64,000 bases of DNA from CBDDFQ01 sp965227035 (GTDB taxonomy: Bacteria > Pseudomonadota > Gammaproteobacteria > Burkholderiales > Burkholderiaceae_C): positions 3,720,001-3,784,000 of the forward strand of contig OZ245724.1 of assembly GCA_965227035.1 (NCBI GenBank), in the 5' to 3' direction. Shown piece after piece: positions 17,205 to 26,425 of this stretch (positions are counted from its first letter, which is position 1; every line of letters begins with the position of its first letter). Below the pieces are notes generated by a model. The model searched no databases. It saw nothing but the letters and a program-made list of their open reading frames with translations, and was not told the origin of the DNA. A program made the translations under genes and the position numbers.

Positions 17205-18188
17205 ATGAAGCGCATCCCTGCTTTCAAACTCCTCACCCGTTTCGCCATTGCCGCTACCGTGGCAACTGCAGCGGCCTCGGCCATGGCGCAACTCCCGCCC
17301 ATCCGTATCCTCGTCGGCTTTCCTGCTGGCGGCAGCAGCGACGTCGTCGCTCGCCATCTGGCTCTCGCGATGCAGACCGAGCTGAACCGCTCGGTGATCG
17401 TCGAGAACCGTCCCGGTGCCGGCGGCCAGATTGCCGCACAAGCATTGAAGACCGCCAAGCCCGATGGCACGACGATCTTCATGTCGAACAGCCACACCGT
17501 GTCGATGATTCCGCTCACGATGATCAATCCCGGCTACGACCCGGTGAAAGACTTCGTGCCGATCGGCATGGTCGCGATCAGCCCCGACGTGTTTGCGATC
17601 AACGTGGCAGCAGTCGGTAGCGCTGCCGGCCTGAAGGAATACGGCGCCTGGGCAAAAGCGAATCCCGGCAAGGGCAACGTCGGCGTTCCCGCACCGGCAA
17701 GCGCTCCTGAGTTCGCAGTCGGACTGGTTGCCAAGGGCCTGGACACCGATTTGAAGGCAGTGCCTTACCGTGGTGACGGCCCGGTTGCACTCGATCTGGT
17801 TGGCGGCCAGATCAGTGGCGGTATCGGATCGATCGGCGCGATGCTGCCTCATGTGGCTGGCGGCAAGATCAAGATCGTTGCAGTGAACGGCACACAACGC
17901 CTGCCGCTGATTCCCAACGTGCCCACCTACGCTGAACAGGGCGTGAAGGGCTACGAAGAAGTCATCTTCACGGCGATGTTCGGACCTGCAGGCATGCCGC
18001 CCGCACTCGTGCAGACCTACAACGCAGTCATCTCGAAAGTGGTGAAGTCGCCCGAGTTCGCATCCAAGCTGACCGAGCTGGGCATCATCCCGGTTGCCAG
18101 CACGCCTAACGAGTTGGCCGCTCGCGTTGCCGCGACCAACAAGGACTGGACGCAAATGGTGAAGAACGCGGGCTACAAGCCGCAATAA
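17205..18188 (+). CDS. Tripartite tricarboxylate transporter (Bug/TctC) periplasmic binding protein
   Basis: A 327-residue periplasmic solute-binding protein. The signal peptide (residues 1-27) ends ASAMAQ. The mature protein starts PPIRILVGFPAGGSSDVVAR and has VENRPGAGGQIAAQ and VPYRGDGPVALDLVGGQI, all hallmarks of the Bug family that captures organic or aromatic acids. No TctA/TctB membrane genes are adjacent; such orphans are common in Burkholderiales. It sits between the IclR regulator and a formamidase-like hydrolase, and its own sigma-54 promoter match lies 36-52 bases upstream. Confidence 0.93.
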   Translation: MKRIPAFKLLTRFAIAATVATAAASAMAQLPPIRILVGFPAGGSSDVVARHLALAMQTELNRSVIVENRPGAGGQIAAQALKTAKPDGTTIFMSNSHTVSMIPLTMINPGYDPVKDFVPIGMVAISPDVFAINVAAVGSAAGLKEYGAWAKANPGKGNVGVPAPASAPEFAVGLVAKGLDTDLKAVPYRGDGPVALDLVGGQISGGIGSIGAMLPHVAGGKIKIVAVNGTQRLPLIPNVPTYAEQGVKGYEEVIFTAMFGPAGMPPALVQTYNAVISKVVKSPEFASKLTELGIIPVASTPNELAARVAATNKDWTQMVKNAGYKPQ

Positions 18189-18224
18189 GCCGCAACACGC
18201 TCAAGCAATCTACAAATCACTCCC

Positions 18225-19097
18225 GTGGCGCGATTTTTCACGCCCGCGGAGCTGGAGCGCGAATACTCACCGAGTTCATGCATTGGCGGCAATTACACCC
18301 CGCATCTGCGTGAATACGCCGAGTTGAGCGCTGCGGCTCGCGCGGTACATCCCTCTCAACAAAACCTCTCTTATGGCGGCAAGGAATCCAGCAGGCTGGA
18401 CCTTTATTTGCCGTCGGACGAGGGATCCATTTCCAAACTGCCGCCGCTTCTGGTGTTCATACACGGCGGCTACTGGCAGGAGCTTTCCAAAGAAAGCTCT
18501 CTGTTTCCAGCGACTGGCTGTATTGAGCAAAGCTTCGCATTCGCAGCGATCGACTACACGCTGGCGCCGCAAGCGAGCGTGAAAGATATGGTGCTGGAAT
18601 GCCGCACGGCATTGCGCTGGCTCTACGAAAACGCAGCCGATCTCGGCTTCGATCCGCACCGGATCATGGTGTCCGGTAGTTCCGCAGGAGCACACCTGGC
18701 GGCCATGACCTGCATTCGCGGATTGCCGTTCGACGATGACCTGCCGGTGGGCCTGCCTGCTGCCGCAGTTCTGGTGTCGGGCATCTACGATCTGCAACCG
18801 CTGGTCGGCACCAGCATCAACGATGCCGTGGGCCTGGACGCGATGTCGTCCATCGAGGTCAGTCCACATATGTTGCCGCTCACCGGGTTCCCGCCGGCGA
18901 TCATCGCCTTCGGTGAAATCGAGACGGACGAGTTCAAGCGTCAGAGCGCGGAGTTTGCCGAAGCGCTGGGCAAGTTCCAGTCGATAGGCGAGGTGATCGA
19001 GGTCAAGGCGCGCAATCACTTCAACGTGATCCTCGATCTGGCCGAAGAGCACACCTTGCTCGGTGACGCTGTTATCGAGCTGATGCACAAGCTCTAA
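18225..19097 (+). CDS. Alpha/beta hydrolase, kynurenine-formamidase-like
   Basis: A 290-residue cytoplasmic serine hydrolase. The oxyanion motif HGGYW (FIHGGYWQELSKES) and nucleophile VSGSSAGAHLA match the arylformamidase/esterase branch; ARNHFNVI carries the likely catalytic His. The start is GTG 18225 without a strong ribosome site. It is 36 bases after the Bug gene, so likely in the same unit. With a NicC-like hydroxylase upstream, hydrolysis of a formamide or amide ring-cleavage product is a reasonable inference, but no ring-cleavage enzyme of that route is present here. Confidence 0.8.
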   Translation: MARFFTPAELEREYSPSSCIGGNYTPHLREYAELSAAARAVHPSQQNLSYGGKESSRLDLYLPSDEGSISKLPPLLVFIHGGYWQELSKESSLFPATGCIEQSFAFAAIDYTLAPQASVKDMVLECRTALRWLYENAADLGFDPHRIMVSGSSAGAHLAAMTCIRGLPFDDDLPVGLPAAAVLVSGIYDLQPLVGTSINDAVGLDAMSSIEVSPHMLPLTGFPPAIIAFGEIETDEFKRQSAEFAEALGKFQSIGEVIEVKARNHFNVILDLAEEHTLLGDAVIELMHKL

Positions 19098-19165
19098 AGC
19101 CAAGCTGCAAAGGGCCGCGAAAGGCCTTCCTGGGCTGAAAGCGAGGCGCCACCGATAATCGGGGG

Positions 19166-20557
19166 ATGTCCTCATCTTTCAGCGCACTGTCGCTTTCACC
19201 TGCCACGATCGAAAACCTCGATCGCCTCGGGTACACCTCTATGACGCCTATCCAGGCGGCAAGTCTTCCAGTTGCGCTTCTCGGAAAAGATCTCATCGCG
19301 CAAGCCAAGACCGGTAGCGGCAAAACCGCTGCATTCGGCCTTGCGCTGTTGGCCAATCTCAATCCACGTCGATTCGCTGTGCAGGCACTCGTGCTGTGCC
19401 CCACGCGCGAACTGGCCGATCAGGTCTCGGTTGAACTGCGTCGTCTCGCGCGCGCAGAAGAAAACATCAAGATCGTCACGCTCTGCGGTGGCGTTGCCAT
19501 GCGCGGTCAGATCGCGAGTCTGGAACATGGCGCGCACATCGTGGTCGGCACGCCCGGCCGTGTGATGGACCATCTCGGACGCGAAACACTGAAGCTCGAT
19601 GCGCTCAACACCTTCGTGCTCGACGAGGCCGATCGCATGCTCGACATGGGCTTTTTCGAAGACATCGTGTTCGTCGCGAAGGAATGCCCGAAAGAGCGCC
19701 AGACGCTGTTGTTCTCGGCTACGTATCCCGATGGCATCGAGAAGATCAGTCAGCAGTTCATGAAGTCGCCGCAACGAATCGAAGTGCAATCGCAGCATGA
19801 AGAATCGAAGATCAAGCAGTGGTACTTCGAGGTAGATGAAGACCAGCGGCTGGATGCCGTCGCGAAGATGCTCAATCACTTCAGGCCCGCCAGCACTCTC
19901 GCGTTCTGCAATACCAAAGCGCAATGCCGTGACCTGGCGCAAGTACTGCAGGCGCAAGGCTTCACCGCGCTGGCTTTGTTCGGCGAACTCGAACAGCGCG
20001 AACGCGATCAGGTGCTGATTCAGTTTGCGAACAGAAGCTGCTCGGTGCTGGTCGCAACAGACGTGGCCGCCCGCGGACTCGACATCGCCGATCTGGAAGC
20101 AGTCATCAACGTCGACGTGACGCCCGACCCCGAGGTGCATGTGCATCGCATCGGGCGTACCGGTCGTGGCGACAAGGAAGGCATTGCGCTCACGCTCGCG
20201 AGCATGGACGAAATGGGAAGCGTCGGAAAGATCGAGCAGATGCAAGGCCGTGAATCGGAGTGGCACAAAGTGTCCGAACTCACGCCGACCAGCAAGGAGC
20301 CATTGATCGCACCCATGGCCACGCTGCAGATTACCGGCGGCCGAAAAGAAAAAATCCGCGCAGGAGACGTGCTCGGTGCACTGACCGGCGACATGGGATT
20401 CACCCGCGAACAAGTCGGCAAGATCAACGTGAACGAATTCTCGACCTACGTAGCAGTCAGCCGCGAGATAGCCGAAAGCGCACTGCGCAAAATGACTCAG
20501 GGCAAAGTCAAAGGCAAGAGCGTCAAAGTCCGTTTATTGGGGTCAGATTCCGATTAA
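19166..20557 (+). CDS. dbpA: ATP-dependent RNA helicase DbpA
   Basis: A 463-residue DEAD-box helicase. It has the Q-motif (TSMTPIQAASLP), Walker A AQAKTGSGKT, PTRELA, DEAD in VLDEADRMLDMGF, SAT, and the helicase C-terminal motifs VATDVAARGLDI and HRIGRTGR. The last 75 residues are the DbpA RNA-binding domain (ITGGRKEKIRAGDVLGAL), which recognises hairpin 92 of 23S rRNA. It acts in 50S subunit assembly. It is a housekeeping gene lying between two catabolic blocks. Confidence 0.93.
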   Translation: MSSSFSALSLSPATIENLDRLGYTSMTPIQAASLPVALLGKDLIAQAKTGSGKTAAFGLALLANLNPRRFAVQALVLCPTRELADQVSVELRRLARAEENIKIVTLCGGVAMRGQIASLEHGAHIVVGTPGRVMDHLGRETLKLDALNTFVLDEADRMLDMGFFEDIVFVAKECPKERQTLLFSATYPDGIEKISQQFMKSPQRIEVQSQHEESKIKQWYFEVDEDQRLDAVAKMLNHFRPASTLAFCNTKAQCRDLAQVLQAQGFTALALFGELEQRERDQVLIQFANRSCSVLVATDVAARGLDIADLEAVINVDVTPDPEVHVHRIGRTGRGDKEGIALTLASMDEMGSVGKIEQMQGRESEWHKVSELTPTSKEPLIAPMATLQITGGRKEKIRAGDVLGALTGDMGFTREQVGKINVNEFSTYVAVSREIAESALRKMTQGKVKGKSVKVRLLGSDSD

Positions 20558-20587
20558 AACAATTCGACAAGTTTTGGAGACGTTTGC

Positions 20588-21646
20588 ATGAAAGAGTTCG
20601 TCTACACCGCGCAACCTTCGCGTGTCGTGTTCGGTAATGGCAGTTTGTCGCTGGTCGAACGTGAGATCGATACGCTGGGCGCAAAGAGGGCGCTCATTCT
20701 GTGCACGCCCGGTCAGCGCGACATGGCCGAGCGCGTGGCGGAACTTCTGGGATCGCGCGCGGCGGCGATCTTCGATAAAGCGGTCATGCATGTGCCGATC
20801 GAGTCCGCACGCGAAGCGCGCGATGTAGCGAAACAGCTCGGCGCCGATTGCGCCATCGCTATTGGCGGCGGCTCGACGACCGGTCTCGGCAAGGCGATTG
20901 CACTCGACTCCGGCCTGCCGATTCTCGCGATACCGACCACCTATGCCGGATCCGAGATGACGCCTATCTATGGCATCACCGAAGGCGGCTTGAAGAAGAC
21001 CGGCAAAGACCCGCGAGTGTTGCCCAAAACGGTGCTGTACGACCCATCGCTCACGCTCGGACTTCCGCTCGATTTAAGCGTGACGAGCGGCATCAACGCT
21101 ATCGCACATGCGGCCGAAGGCCTGTACGCCCCGGATACGAATCCGATCATGAACTTGATGGCATGCGAAGGCATTGCTGCAATTGCTCGTGCGTTGCCGA
21201 AGATCGTCGCCAACCCGTCCGACGCCGATGCAAGAAGCGATGCCTTGTACGGCGCGTGGCTATGCGGATCGGTATTGGGCAGTATCACGATGGGTCTGCA
21301 TCACAAGCTGTGTCACACGCTGGGCGGAACCTTCAACTTGCCCCATGCGCAGACTCACACGATCGTGCTGCCTCATGCGCTGGCGTACAACGCGGCTGCG
21401 GCGCCCGATGCCATGTCCGCCATCGTGAAGTCGGTCGGTGGTATCAGCGCAGCATCGGCTGTGTTCGATCTCGCGAAGAACAATGGCGCGCCGGTCGCGT
21501 TGCGCGACATCGGCATGAAAGAGAGCGATCTCGACAAAGCCTGCGATATCGCGCTTCAGAATCAGTATTCGAATCCGCGCCCGCTGGAGCGAAACGCGAT
21601 TCGCAAACTGCTTCAAAACGCCTTCCTCGGGGTTCGCCCTGATTGA
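20588..21646 (+). CDS. Maleylacetate reductase
   Basis: A 352-residue iron-containing alcohol dehydrogenase-fold enzyme. AIAIGGGSTTGLGKAIAL binds NAD(P)H, and IPTTYAGSEMTPIYGITEGG is characteristic of maleylacetate reductases (MacA/TfdF). His-rich segments NAIAHAAEGLYA and MGLHHKLCHTLGG are retained. It reduces maleylacetate to 3-oxoadipate, the last step of the hydroxyquinol, resorcinol and chlorocatechol routes. A TTGGAG ribosome site precedes ATG 20588. It is paired with the intradiol dioxygenase 72 bases downstream. Confidence 0.92.
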   Translation: MKEFVYTAQPSRVVFGNGSLSLVEREIDTLGAKRALILCTPGQRDMAERVAELLGSRAAAIFDKAVMHVPIESAREARDVAKQLGADCAIAIGGGSTTGLGKAIALDSGLPILAIPTTYAGSEMTPIYGITEGGLKKTGKDPRVLPKTVLYDPSLTLGLPLDLSVTSGINAIAHAAEGLYAPDTNPIMNLMACEGIAAIARALPKIVANPSDADARSDALYGAWLCGSVLGSITMGLHHKLCHTLGGTFNLPHAQTHTIVLPHALAYNAAAAPDAMSAIVKSVGGISAASAVFDLAKNNGAPVALRDIGMKESDLDKACDIALQNQYSNPRPLERNAIRKLLQNAFLGVRPD

Positions 21647-21718
21647 AGAGACGCTAAGTACGCTTATTGTTGCGAATTCAAGTAAATAGAGACAACAGCC
21701 CAACCGGCCATCCGTCCC

Positions 21719-22564
21719 ATGCGAAATCTCAATCAACACAACATCACCGAAGCCGCCATCGCCCGAATGGACAAGATGCCGGACGGGCGTTCCAAAGAGG
21801 TGCTGACCAGTCTGATCAAGCACTTGCACGCCTTTGCGCGCGATGTGAAGCTCACCGAAGAAGAGTGGATGACCGGCATCGAGTTCCTCACGGCCACCGG
21901 ACAGAAGTGCACCGATGTGCGCCAGGAATTCATTCTTCTGAGCGATGTGCTGGGACTATCGATGCTCACGGTTGCAATGAACAACGACAAGCCGGAAGGC
22001 TGCACCGAGGCGACAGTGTTCGGTCCGTTCTTCGTGCCCGGAGCTCCCGAATACAAATTGGGTGACGACGTATCGAATGGCGCAAGCGGGGTGCCCTGCA
22101 AGGTGCGCGGAACGATCGTGGGCGACGATGGAAAGCCAGTAGCCCACGCAAAAATCGACGTCTGGCAGGCCGACGATCAGGGCAACTACGACGTGCAGTA
22201 CGCCGACAGAGGCATTGCGCATGGCAAGCCCGAGGGTCGGGGCATGCTGTATTCAGGCGACAAGGGCGAGTACTACTTCAAGACCGTTGTGGCCGAGCCC
22301 TATCCGATTCCGACCGACGGTCCGGTCGGCAAGTTGCTGGAGTTGACTCATCGCCACCCCTGGCGTCCAGCGCATCTTCACTTCAAAATCGAAGCTCCCG
22401 GCTACGAAACGCTCATCACCCACGTGTTCAGGGATGGAGACGACTGGCTCGATTCCGACGCAGTGTTCGGGGTACGTCAATCGCTGGTGGCCGACTGGAA
22501 CAAGCTTCCGGACGGCACCTTCGAGCTGGTGTACGACTTCGTACTGGCACGATCGAACAAGTAG
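21719..22564 (+). CDS. Intradiol ring-cleavage dioxygenase, hydroxyquinol 1,2-dioxygenase type
   Basis: A 281-residue non-haem Fe(III) dioxygenase. A helical N-terminal dimer domain (about 1-90, RNLNQHNITEAAIARM) is followed by the beta-sandwich with TVFGPFFVPGAPEY, YDVQY (first Tyr ligand), KGEYYFKT (second Tyr) and RPAHLHFKI (two His ligands). It splits hydroxyquinol between the adjacent hydroxyls to maleylacetate, the substrate of the preceding reductase. Catechol dioxygenase activity cannot be excluded, but the partner gene argues for hydroxyquinol. Confidence 0.88.
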   Translation: MRNLNQHNITEAAIARMDKMPDGRSKEVLTSLIKHLHAFARDVKLTEEEWMTGIEFLTATGQKCTDVRQEFILLSDVLGLSMLTVAMNNDKPEGCTEATVFGPFFVPGAPEYKLGDDVSNGASGVPCKVRGTIVGDDGKPVAHAKIDVWQADDQGNYDVQYADRGIAHGKPEGRGMLYSGDKGEYYFKTVVAEPYPIPTDGPVGKLLELTHRHPWRPAHLHFKIEAPGYETLITHVFRDGDDWLDSDAVFGVRQSLVADWNKLPDGTFELVYDFVLARSNK

Positions 22565-22645
22565 CTGCTCTTTTCGGGCGGACTTGAAGGTGATCGGACG
22601 GATCAGCGGACAGGTAGTCTAAAGAAGTCATTTTTGCGTGGCTTC

Positions 22646-22671
22646 TAAATAGTTTATTGCTAAACTATTTA
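22646..22671. promoter_or_regulatory. Perfect inverted repeat, likely MarR operator
   Basis: Two 11-base arms, TAAATAGTTTA and TAAACTATTTA, are perfectly complementary around a TTGC centre. The site is 21 bases before the start codon of the aryl-CoA monooxygenase, in an AT-rich stretch that stands out from the surrounding sequence. Its size and symmetry fit a MarR dimer site, and the operon encodes a MarR protein at 25845. Confidence 0.7.
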
Positions 22672-22691
22672 AATTAAATATACTTGCCCGT

Positions 22692-25070
22692 ATGAAAATC
22701 GTCTGCATTGGCGGAGGACCAGCCGGTCTGTATTTCGCCCTCCTCATGAAGTTGCGAGATCCTTCGCACGACATCACTGTCGTCGAGCGCAACAAGCCCT
22801 TCGACACTTTTGGCTGGGGGGTGGTCTTCTCTGACCAGACGCTCGGTCGATTGATGGAGGCGGATCCCACTAGCGCCACCAAGATCCTCGACTCCTTCGC
22901 CCATTGGGACGACATCGAAGTTCGAATCAACGGCGGCACGGTTCGATCCGGCGGACATGGCTTCTGCGGTATCGGTCGCAAACGCCTGCTCAACATCCTT
23001 CAGCATCGCTGCGAAGAAGTCGGCGTCAAGCTGGTGTTCGACACCAACGTCGAAGACGACGAACAGTATCCCGATGCCGATCTGATCATTGCCTGCGACG
23101 GCCTGAACAGCAGGGTGCGCACCAAGTACGCCGACGTGTTCCACCCCGATATCGATTTGCGCGAATGCAGGTTCGTCTGGCTCGGCACCAAGCAGAAGTT
23201 CGAGGCGTTCACCTTCGCTTTCGAGAAGACGCAGTGGGGCTGGTTCCAGGCGCATGCCTATCAGTTCGATGCCGATACTTCCACATTCATCGTGGAAACT
23301 CCCGAAGAAGTCTGGCGCGCGGCCGGTCTGGAAACCATGGAGAAAGAAGAGGCCATCGCTTTCTGCGAGAACCTGTTCAAGGATCACCTCAACGGCAACC
23401 CGCTGATCTCCAATGCAACGCATTTGAGAGGATCTGCGCAGTGGATTCGATTCCCGCGCGTGATCTGCAAGAAGTGGGTTCACACGAACAAGAACGGCGT
23501 GCCGGTGGTGCTGATGGGCGATGCTGCGCATACCGCGCATTTCTCGATCGGCTCGGGCACCAAGCTCGCGCTGGAAGATGCGATCGATCTGGAAAAGTAC
23601 ATCTCCGAAGGCAATGCATCGTCGCGCGAAGGCCTGCAGGAAGTGCTGACCAAGTACGAAGAACTGCGCGGCGTCGAAGTGCTGCGCATTCAGAATGCAG
23701 CGCGCAACTCCACCGAATGGTTCGAGAACGTCGACCGTTACGCGTCGCTGCCGATCAATCAGTTCGCTTATTCCTTGCTCACTCGCAGCCAGCGCATCAG
23801 CCACGAAAACCTTCGTGTGCGCGATAGAAAATACGTCGAAGACTTCGAGCGCTGGCTCGCAGAGGCGGCAGATGCAGCCAAAGCGAACGGCTCTGCGAAA
23901 TCGATCCCGCCGATGTTCACGCCGTACAAAGTGCGCAGCGTCACATTGAAGAATCGAATCATGGTCTCGCCCATGGCGCAGTACTCCTGCGTCGATGGCA
24001 TGCCCGCCGACTATCACCTGGTTCATCTGGGCGCGCGCTCCATGGGCGGCGCCGCGATGGTCATGACCGAGATGACCTGCACCTCGCCCGAGGGCCGCAT
24101 CACCCCCGGCTGCCCCGGCATCTGGAGCGATGAACAACGCGATGCCTGGAGGCGCATCGTGAACTTCGTTCATTCGAACAGCAGCGCCAAGCTCGCAATT
24201 CAAATCGGTCATGCCGGCGCGAAGGCATCGACTCGTCTCGCTTGGGACGGCATCGATTTGCCGCTCGAGAATCCGGCGGACAACTGGCGCATCGTGTCTG
24301 CCTCGCCCCAGCAATACTTGCCGGGCACGAGCGACTGGTCGCATGCGATGACACACGAAGAAATGGAAACCGTGAAGGGCGATTTCGTCACCGCGACACG
24401 TCGTGCAGCAGAAGCAGGATTCGACTGGCTCGAATTGCATTGCGCACACGGCTATCTGTTGTCGTCGTTCCTGTCGCCGCTCACCAACGAGCGCACCGAC
24501 GAATACGGTGGCTCCTTCGAGAACCGCCTGCGTTATCCGCTAGACGTGTTCAAGGCAGTTCGAGCCGAATGGCCGGAGCATCTGCCGATGTCGGTTCGGA
24601 TCTCGGCACACGACTGGGTGGAAGGTGGCTTCACCCCCAATGACGCGGTCGAAATTTCGAAGGCATTCAAAGCAGCAGGCGCAGACATGATCGACTGCTC
24701 GTCCGGCCAGGTCAGCAAGAAAGAAAAGCCGGTGTACGGACGCATGTTCCAGACGCCGTTCGCCGATCGGGTTCGCAACGAGGCAGGCATCGCGACCATT
24801 GCAGTCGGTGCGATTTCCGATGCAGATCAGGTGAACAGCATCATCGCCGCCGGTCGTGCGGATATTTGCGCGGTGGCGCGTCCGCATCTGGTTCAGCCTG
24901 CATGGACATTGGTGGAAGCCGCGAAGATCGGATACACCGAAGTCGAATGGCCCAAGCAGTACCGCGCAGCCAAGATGCAGATCGAACGTGCGTCGGAGCT
25001 TGCCAACATTCAGCAAGCCGCATTGCAGGCCGCTGCGCAAAAGAATCTCACTGCGTCGCGCGATGAGTGA
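22692..25070 (+). CDS. Bifunctional aryl-CoA monooxygenase / old-yellow-enzyme reductase
   Basis: A 792-residue two-domain flavoprotein. Residues 1-395 are a class A FAD monooxygenase (CIGGGPAGLYFALLMK; VLMGDAAHTAHFSIGSGT). Residues 405-770 are an FMN-binding old yellow enzyme/2,4-dienoyl-CoA reductase-like barrel (MFTPYKVRSVTLKNRI, QIGHAGAKAS, DEYGGSFENRLRYP). This architecture is that of 2-aminobenzoyl-CoA monooxygenase/reductase, known from Azoarcus evansii; databases also call it bifunctional salicylyl-CoA 5-hydroxylase/oxidoreductase. It would hydroxylate and partly reduce the aromatic ring of a CoA thioester. No CoA ligase is in the window, so the acid is unresolved. The stop overlaps the SDR start by 8 bases. 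Confidence 0.9.
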   Translation: MKIVCIGGGPAGLYFALLMKLRDPSHDITVVERNKPFDTFGWGVVFSDQTLGRLMEADPTSATKILDSFAHWDDIEVRINGGTVRSGGHGFCGIGRKRLLNILQHRCEEVGVKLVFDTNVEDDEQYPDADLIIACDGLNSRVRTKYADVFHPDIDLRECRFVWLGTKQKFEAFTFAFEKTQWGWFQAHAYQFDADTSTFIVETPEEVWRAAGLETMEKEEAIAFCENLFKDHLNGNPLISNATHLRGSAQWIRFPRVICKKWVHTNKNGVPVVLMGDAAHTAHFSIGSGTKLALEDAIDLEKYISEGNASSREGLQEVLTKYEELRGVEVLRIQNAARNSTEWFENVDRYASLPINQFAYSLLTRSQRISHENLRVRDRKYVEDFERWLAEAADAAKANGSAKSIPPMFTPYKVRSVTLKNRIMVSPMAQYSCVDGMPADYHLVHLGARSMGGAAMVMTEMTCTSPEGRITPGCPGIWSDEQRDAWRRIVNFVHSNSSAKLAIQIGHAGAKASTRLAWDGIDLPLENPADNWRIVSASPQQYLPGTSDWSHAMTHEEMETVKGDFVTATRRAAEAGFDWLELHCAHGYLLSSFLSPLTNERTDEYGGSFENRLRYPLDVFKAVRAEWPEHLPMSVRISAHDWVEGGFTPNDAVEISKAFKAAGADMIDCSSGQVSKKEKPVYGRMFQTPFADRVRNEAGIATIAVGAISDADQVNSIIAAGRADICAVARPHLVQPAWTLVEAAKIGYTEVEWPKQYRAAKMQIERASELANIQQAALQAAAQKNLTASRDE

Positions 25071-25848
25071 GTCGACAGCGTTCACCATGGCCGGCAAGCA
25101 TGCGCTGATCACCGGCGCGTCGCGCGGAATCGGTGCGAGCATCGCCCGGGTGCTTGCGAGCGAAAACGTCAAGCTCACTTTGCTGGGTCGCGACAAGGCT
25201 GCTCTCGATGCACTCCGCGAAGAGTTGCCTGGCAAGCAGCATCAAATTGCTATTGCCGATGTGAGCGACGAAGCCAGCGTTCAAGCCGCGTTGAAGGAGG
25301 CGCGGGAAGCGCTCGGCCCGATCGGGATTCTGGTGAACAACGCGGGTCAGGCGATGAGCGCGCCCTTCCTCAAGACGACCAGCGAGATGTGGTCGCAGAT
25401 GATGGCGGTGAATCTCACCGGCACGTTTCTTTGTACGCAGGCGGTGTTGCCCGACATGCTCTATCAGGGTGGCGGTCGCATCGTGAACGTGGCGAGTACT
25501 GCCGGTCAGATCGGATACGCCTATGTGTCGGCTTACGTCGCAGCCAAGCATGGTGTGGTCGGGCTCACACGTTCGCTCGCGCTCGAATACGCGACCAAGA
25601 ACATCACGGTGAATGCGGTTTGCCCGGGCTACACCGACACCGAATTGCTGCAGACCAGCCTGAAACGCGCTGCAGAAAAAACGGGCCGCGCCATCGAAGA
25701 CATCGCAAAAGAATTTGCGGCCAGCAATCCGCAGAAACGATTCGTCATGCCGCAGGAAGTGGCCGAGACGGTTCGCTGGTTGTGCAGTCCGCATGCAGGA
25801 TCGATAACGGGACAAAGCATCTCGATTTCCGGAGGAGAAGTGACATGA
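25063..25848 (+). CDS. SDR-family NAD(P)-dependent oxidoreductase
   Basis: A 261-residue Rossmann dehydrogenase. The cofactor motif GASRGIGASIA, NNAG, the catalytic Ser in VNVASTAGQ and the YxxxK in SAYVAAKHG are all present; VCPGYTDTELL follows. The start ATG 25063 overlaps the monooxygenase stop, and the stop overlaps the MarR start (ATGA at 25845-25848), so translation is coupled on both sides. It likely acts as the 3-hydroxyacyl-CoA or ring-ketone dehydrogenase of the pathway. Confidence 0.92.
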   Translation: MSESTAFTMAGKHALITGASRGIGASIARVLASENVKLTLLGRDKAALDALREELPGKQHQIAIADVSDEASVQAALKEAREALGPIGILVNNAGQAMSAPFLKTTSEMWSQMMAVNLTGTFLCTQAVLPDMLYQGGGRIVNVASTAGQIGYAYVSAYVAAKHGVVGLTRSLALEYATKNITVNAVCPGYTDTELLQTSLKRAAEKTGRAIEDIAKEFAASNPQKRFVMPQEVAETVRWLCSPHAGSITGQSISISGGEVT

Positions 25849-26375
25849 AGCACAACGATCCGTCGCATGAAGTATTGATGGAGGCGCAGGAACTTGGACA
25901 CGAGGCGCGCCTGCAAGCCGGCGATCACGCGGCTCTCAAGCTGTGGCTGCGCATGCTGTCGTGCACCACGCAAATCGAAGCCGAGATTCGTCGCCGTCTG
26001 CGCGGCGAGTTCGATACGTCGCTCGCTCGCTTCGACTACATGGCGCAGCTCTATCGGTACAAAGACGGCTTGAAGATGCGCGACCTTTCGCGTCATCTGA
26101 TGGTGACCGGCGGCAACGTCACCGGCCTCACCGACGAACTCGAACGCGAAGGCATGGTTACCCGCGAGAGCAGCCCAACAGACAGGCGCGCCTGGATAGT
26201 TCGGCTCACGCCCAAAGGCCGCAAGACCTTCGGCGCAATGGCCGCACGGCACGAAGTCTGGATGACCGAACTCTTCGGTCACCTCAACGACAAATCGATC
26301 CAGCAGCTCTACACAAGCCTGGGGAATCTTCGGGTCAACATGCTGCCGTCCGCGCCGGACGCAGACGCGGCTTGA
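25845..26375 (+). CDS. MarR-family transcriptional regulator
   Basis: A 176-residue winged-helix regulator. The core (LKLWLRMLSCTTQIEAEIRR; MRDLSRHLMVTGGNVTGLTDEL; GMVTRESSPTDRRAWIVRLT) is typical MarR with the DRR wing. The GGAGGAG ribosome site is within the preceding SDR gene. Encoded inside the aryl-CoA operon, it is the obvious candidate to bind the perfect inverted repeat at 22646-22671 and to be released by an aryl-CoA ligand, as with related catabolic MarR proteins. Confidence 0.92.
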   Translation: MKHNDPSHEVLMEAQELGHEARLQAGDHAALKLWLRMLSCTTQIEAEIRRRLRGEFDTSLARFDYMAQLYRYKDGLKMRDLSRHLMVTGGNVTGLTDELEREGMVTRESSPTDRRAWIVRLTPKGRKTFGAMAARHEVWMTELFGHLNDKSIQQLYTSLGNLRVNMLPSAPDADAA

Positions 26376-26425
26376 TCAGATCGCATAGATAGCAAGACAA
26401 GCAATTCAAATCGGACAGAGACATC

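Noticed and set aside
22674..24449. A 591-codon minus-strand frame opposite the monooxygenase
   Set aside because: Third-position bias of the real plus-strand gene keeps the opposite frame open; no ribosome site or domain.
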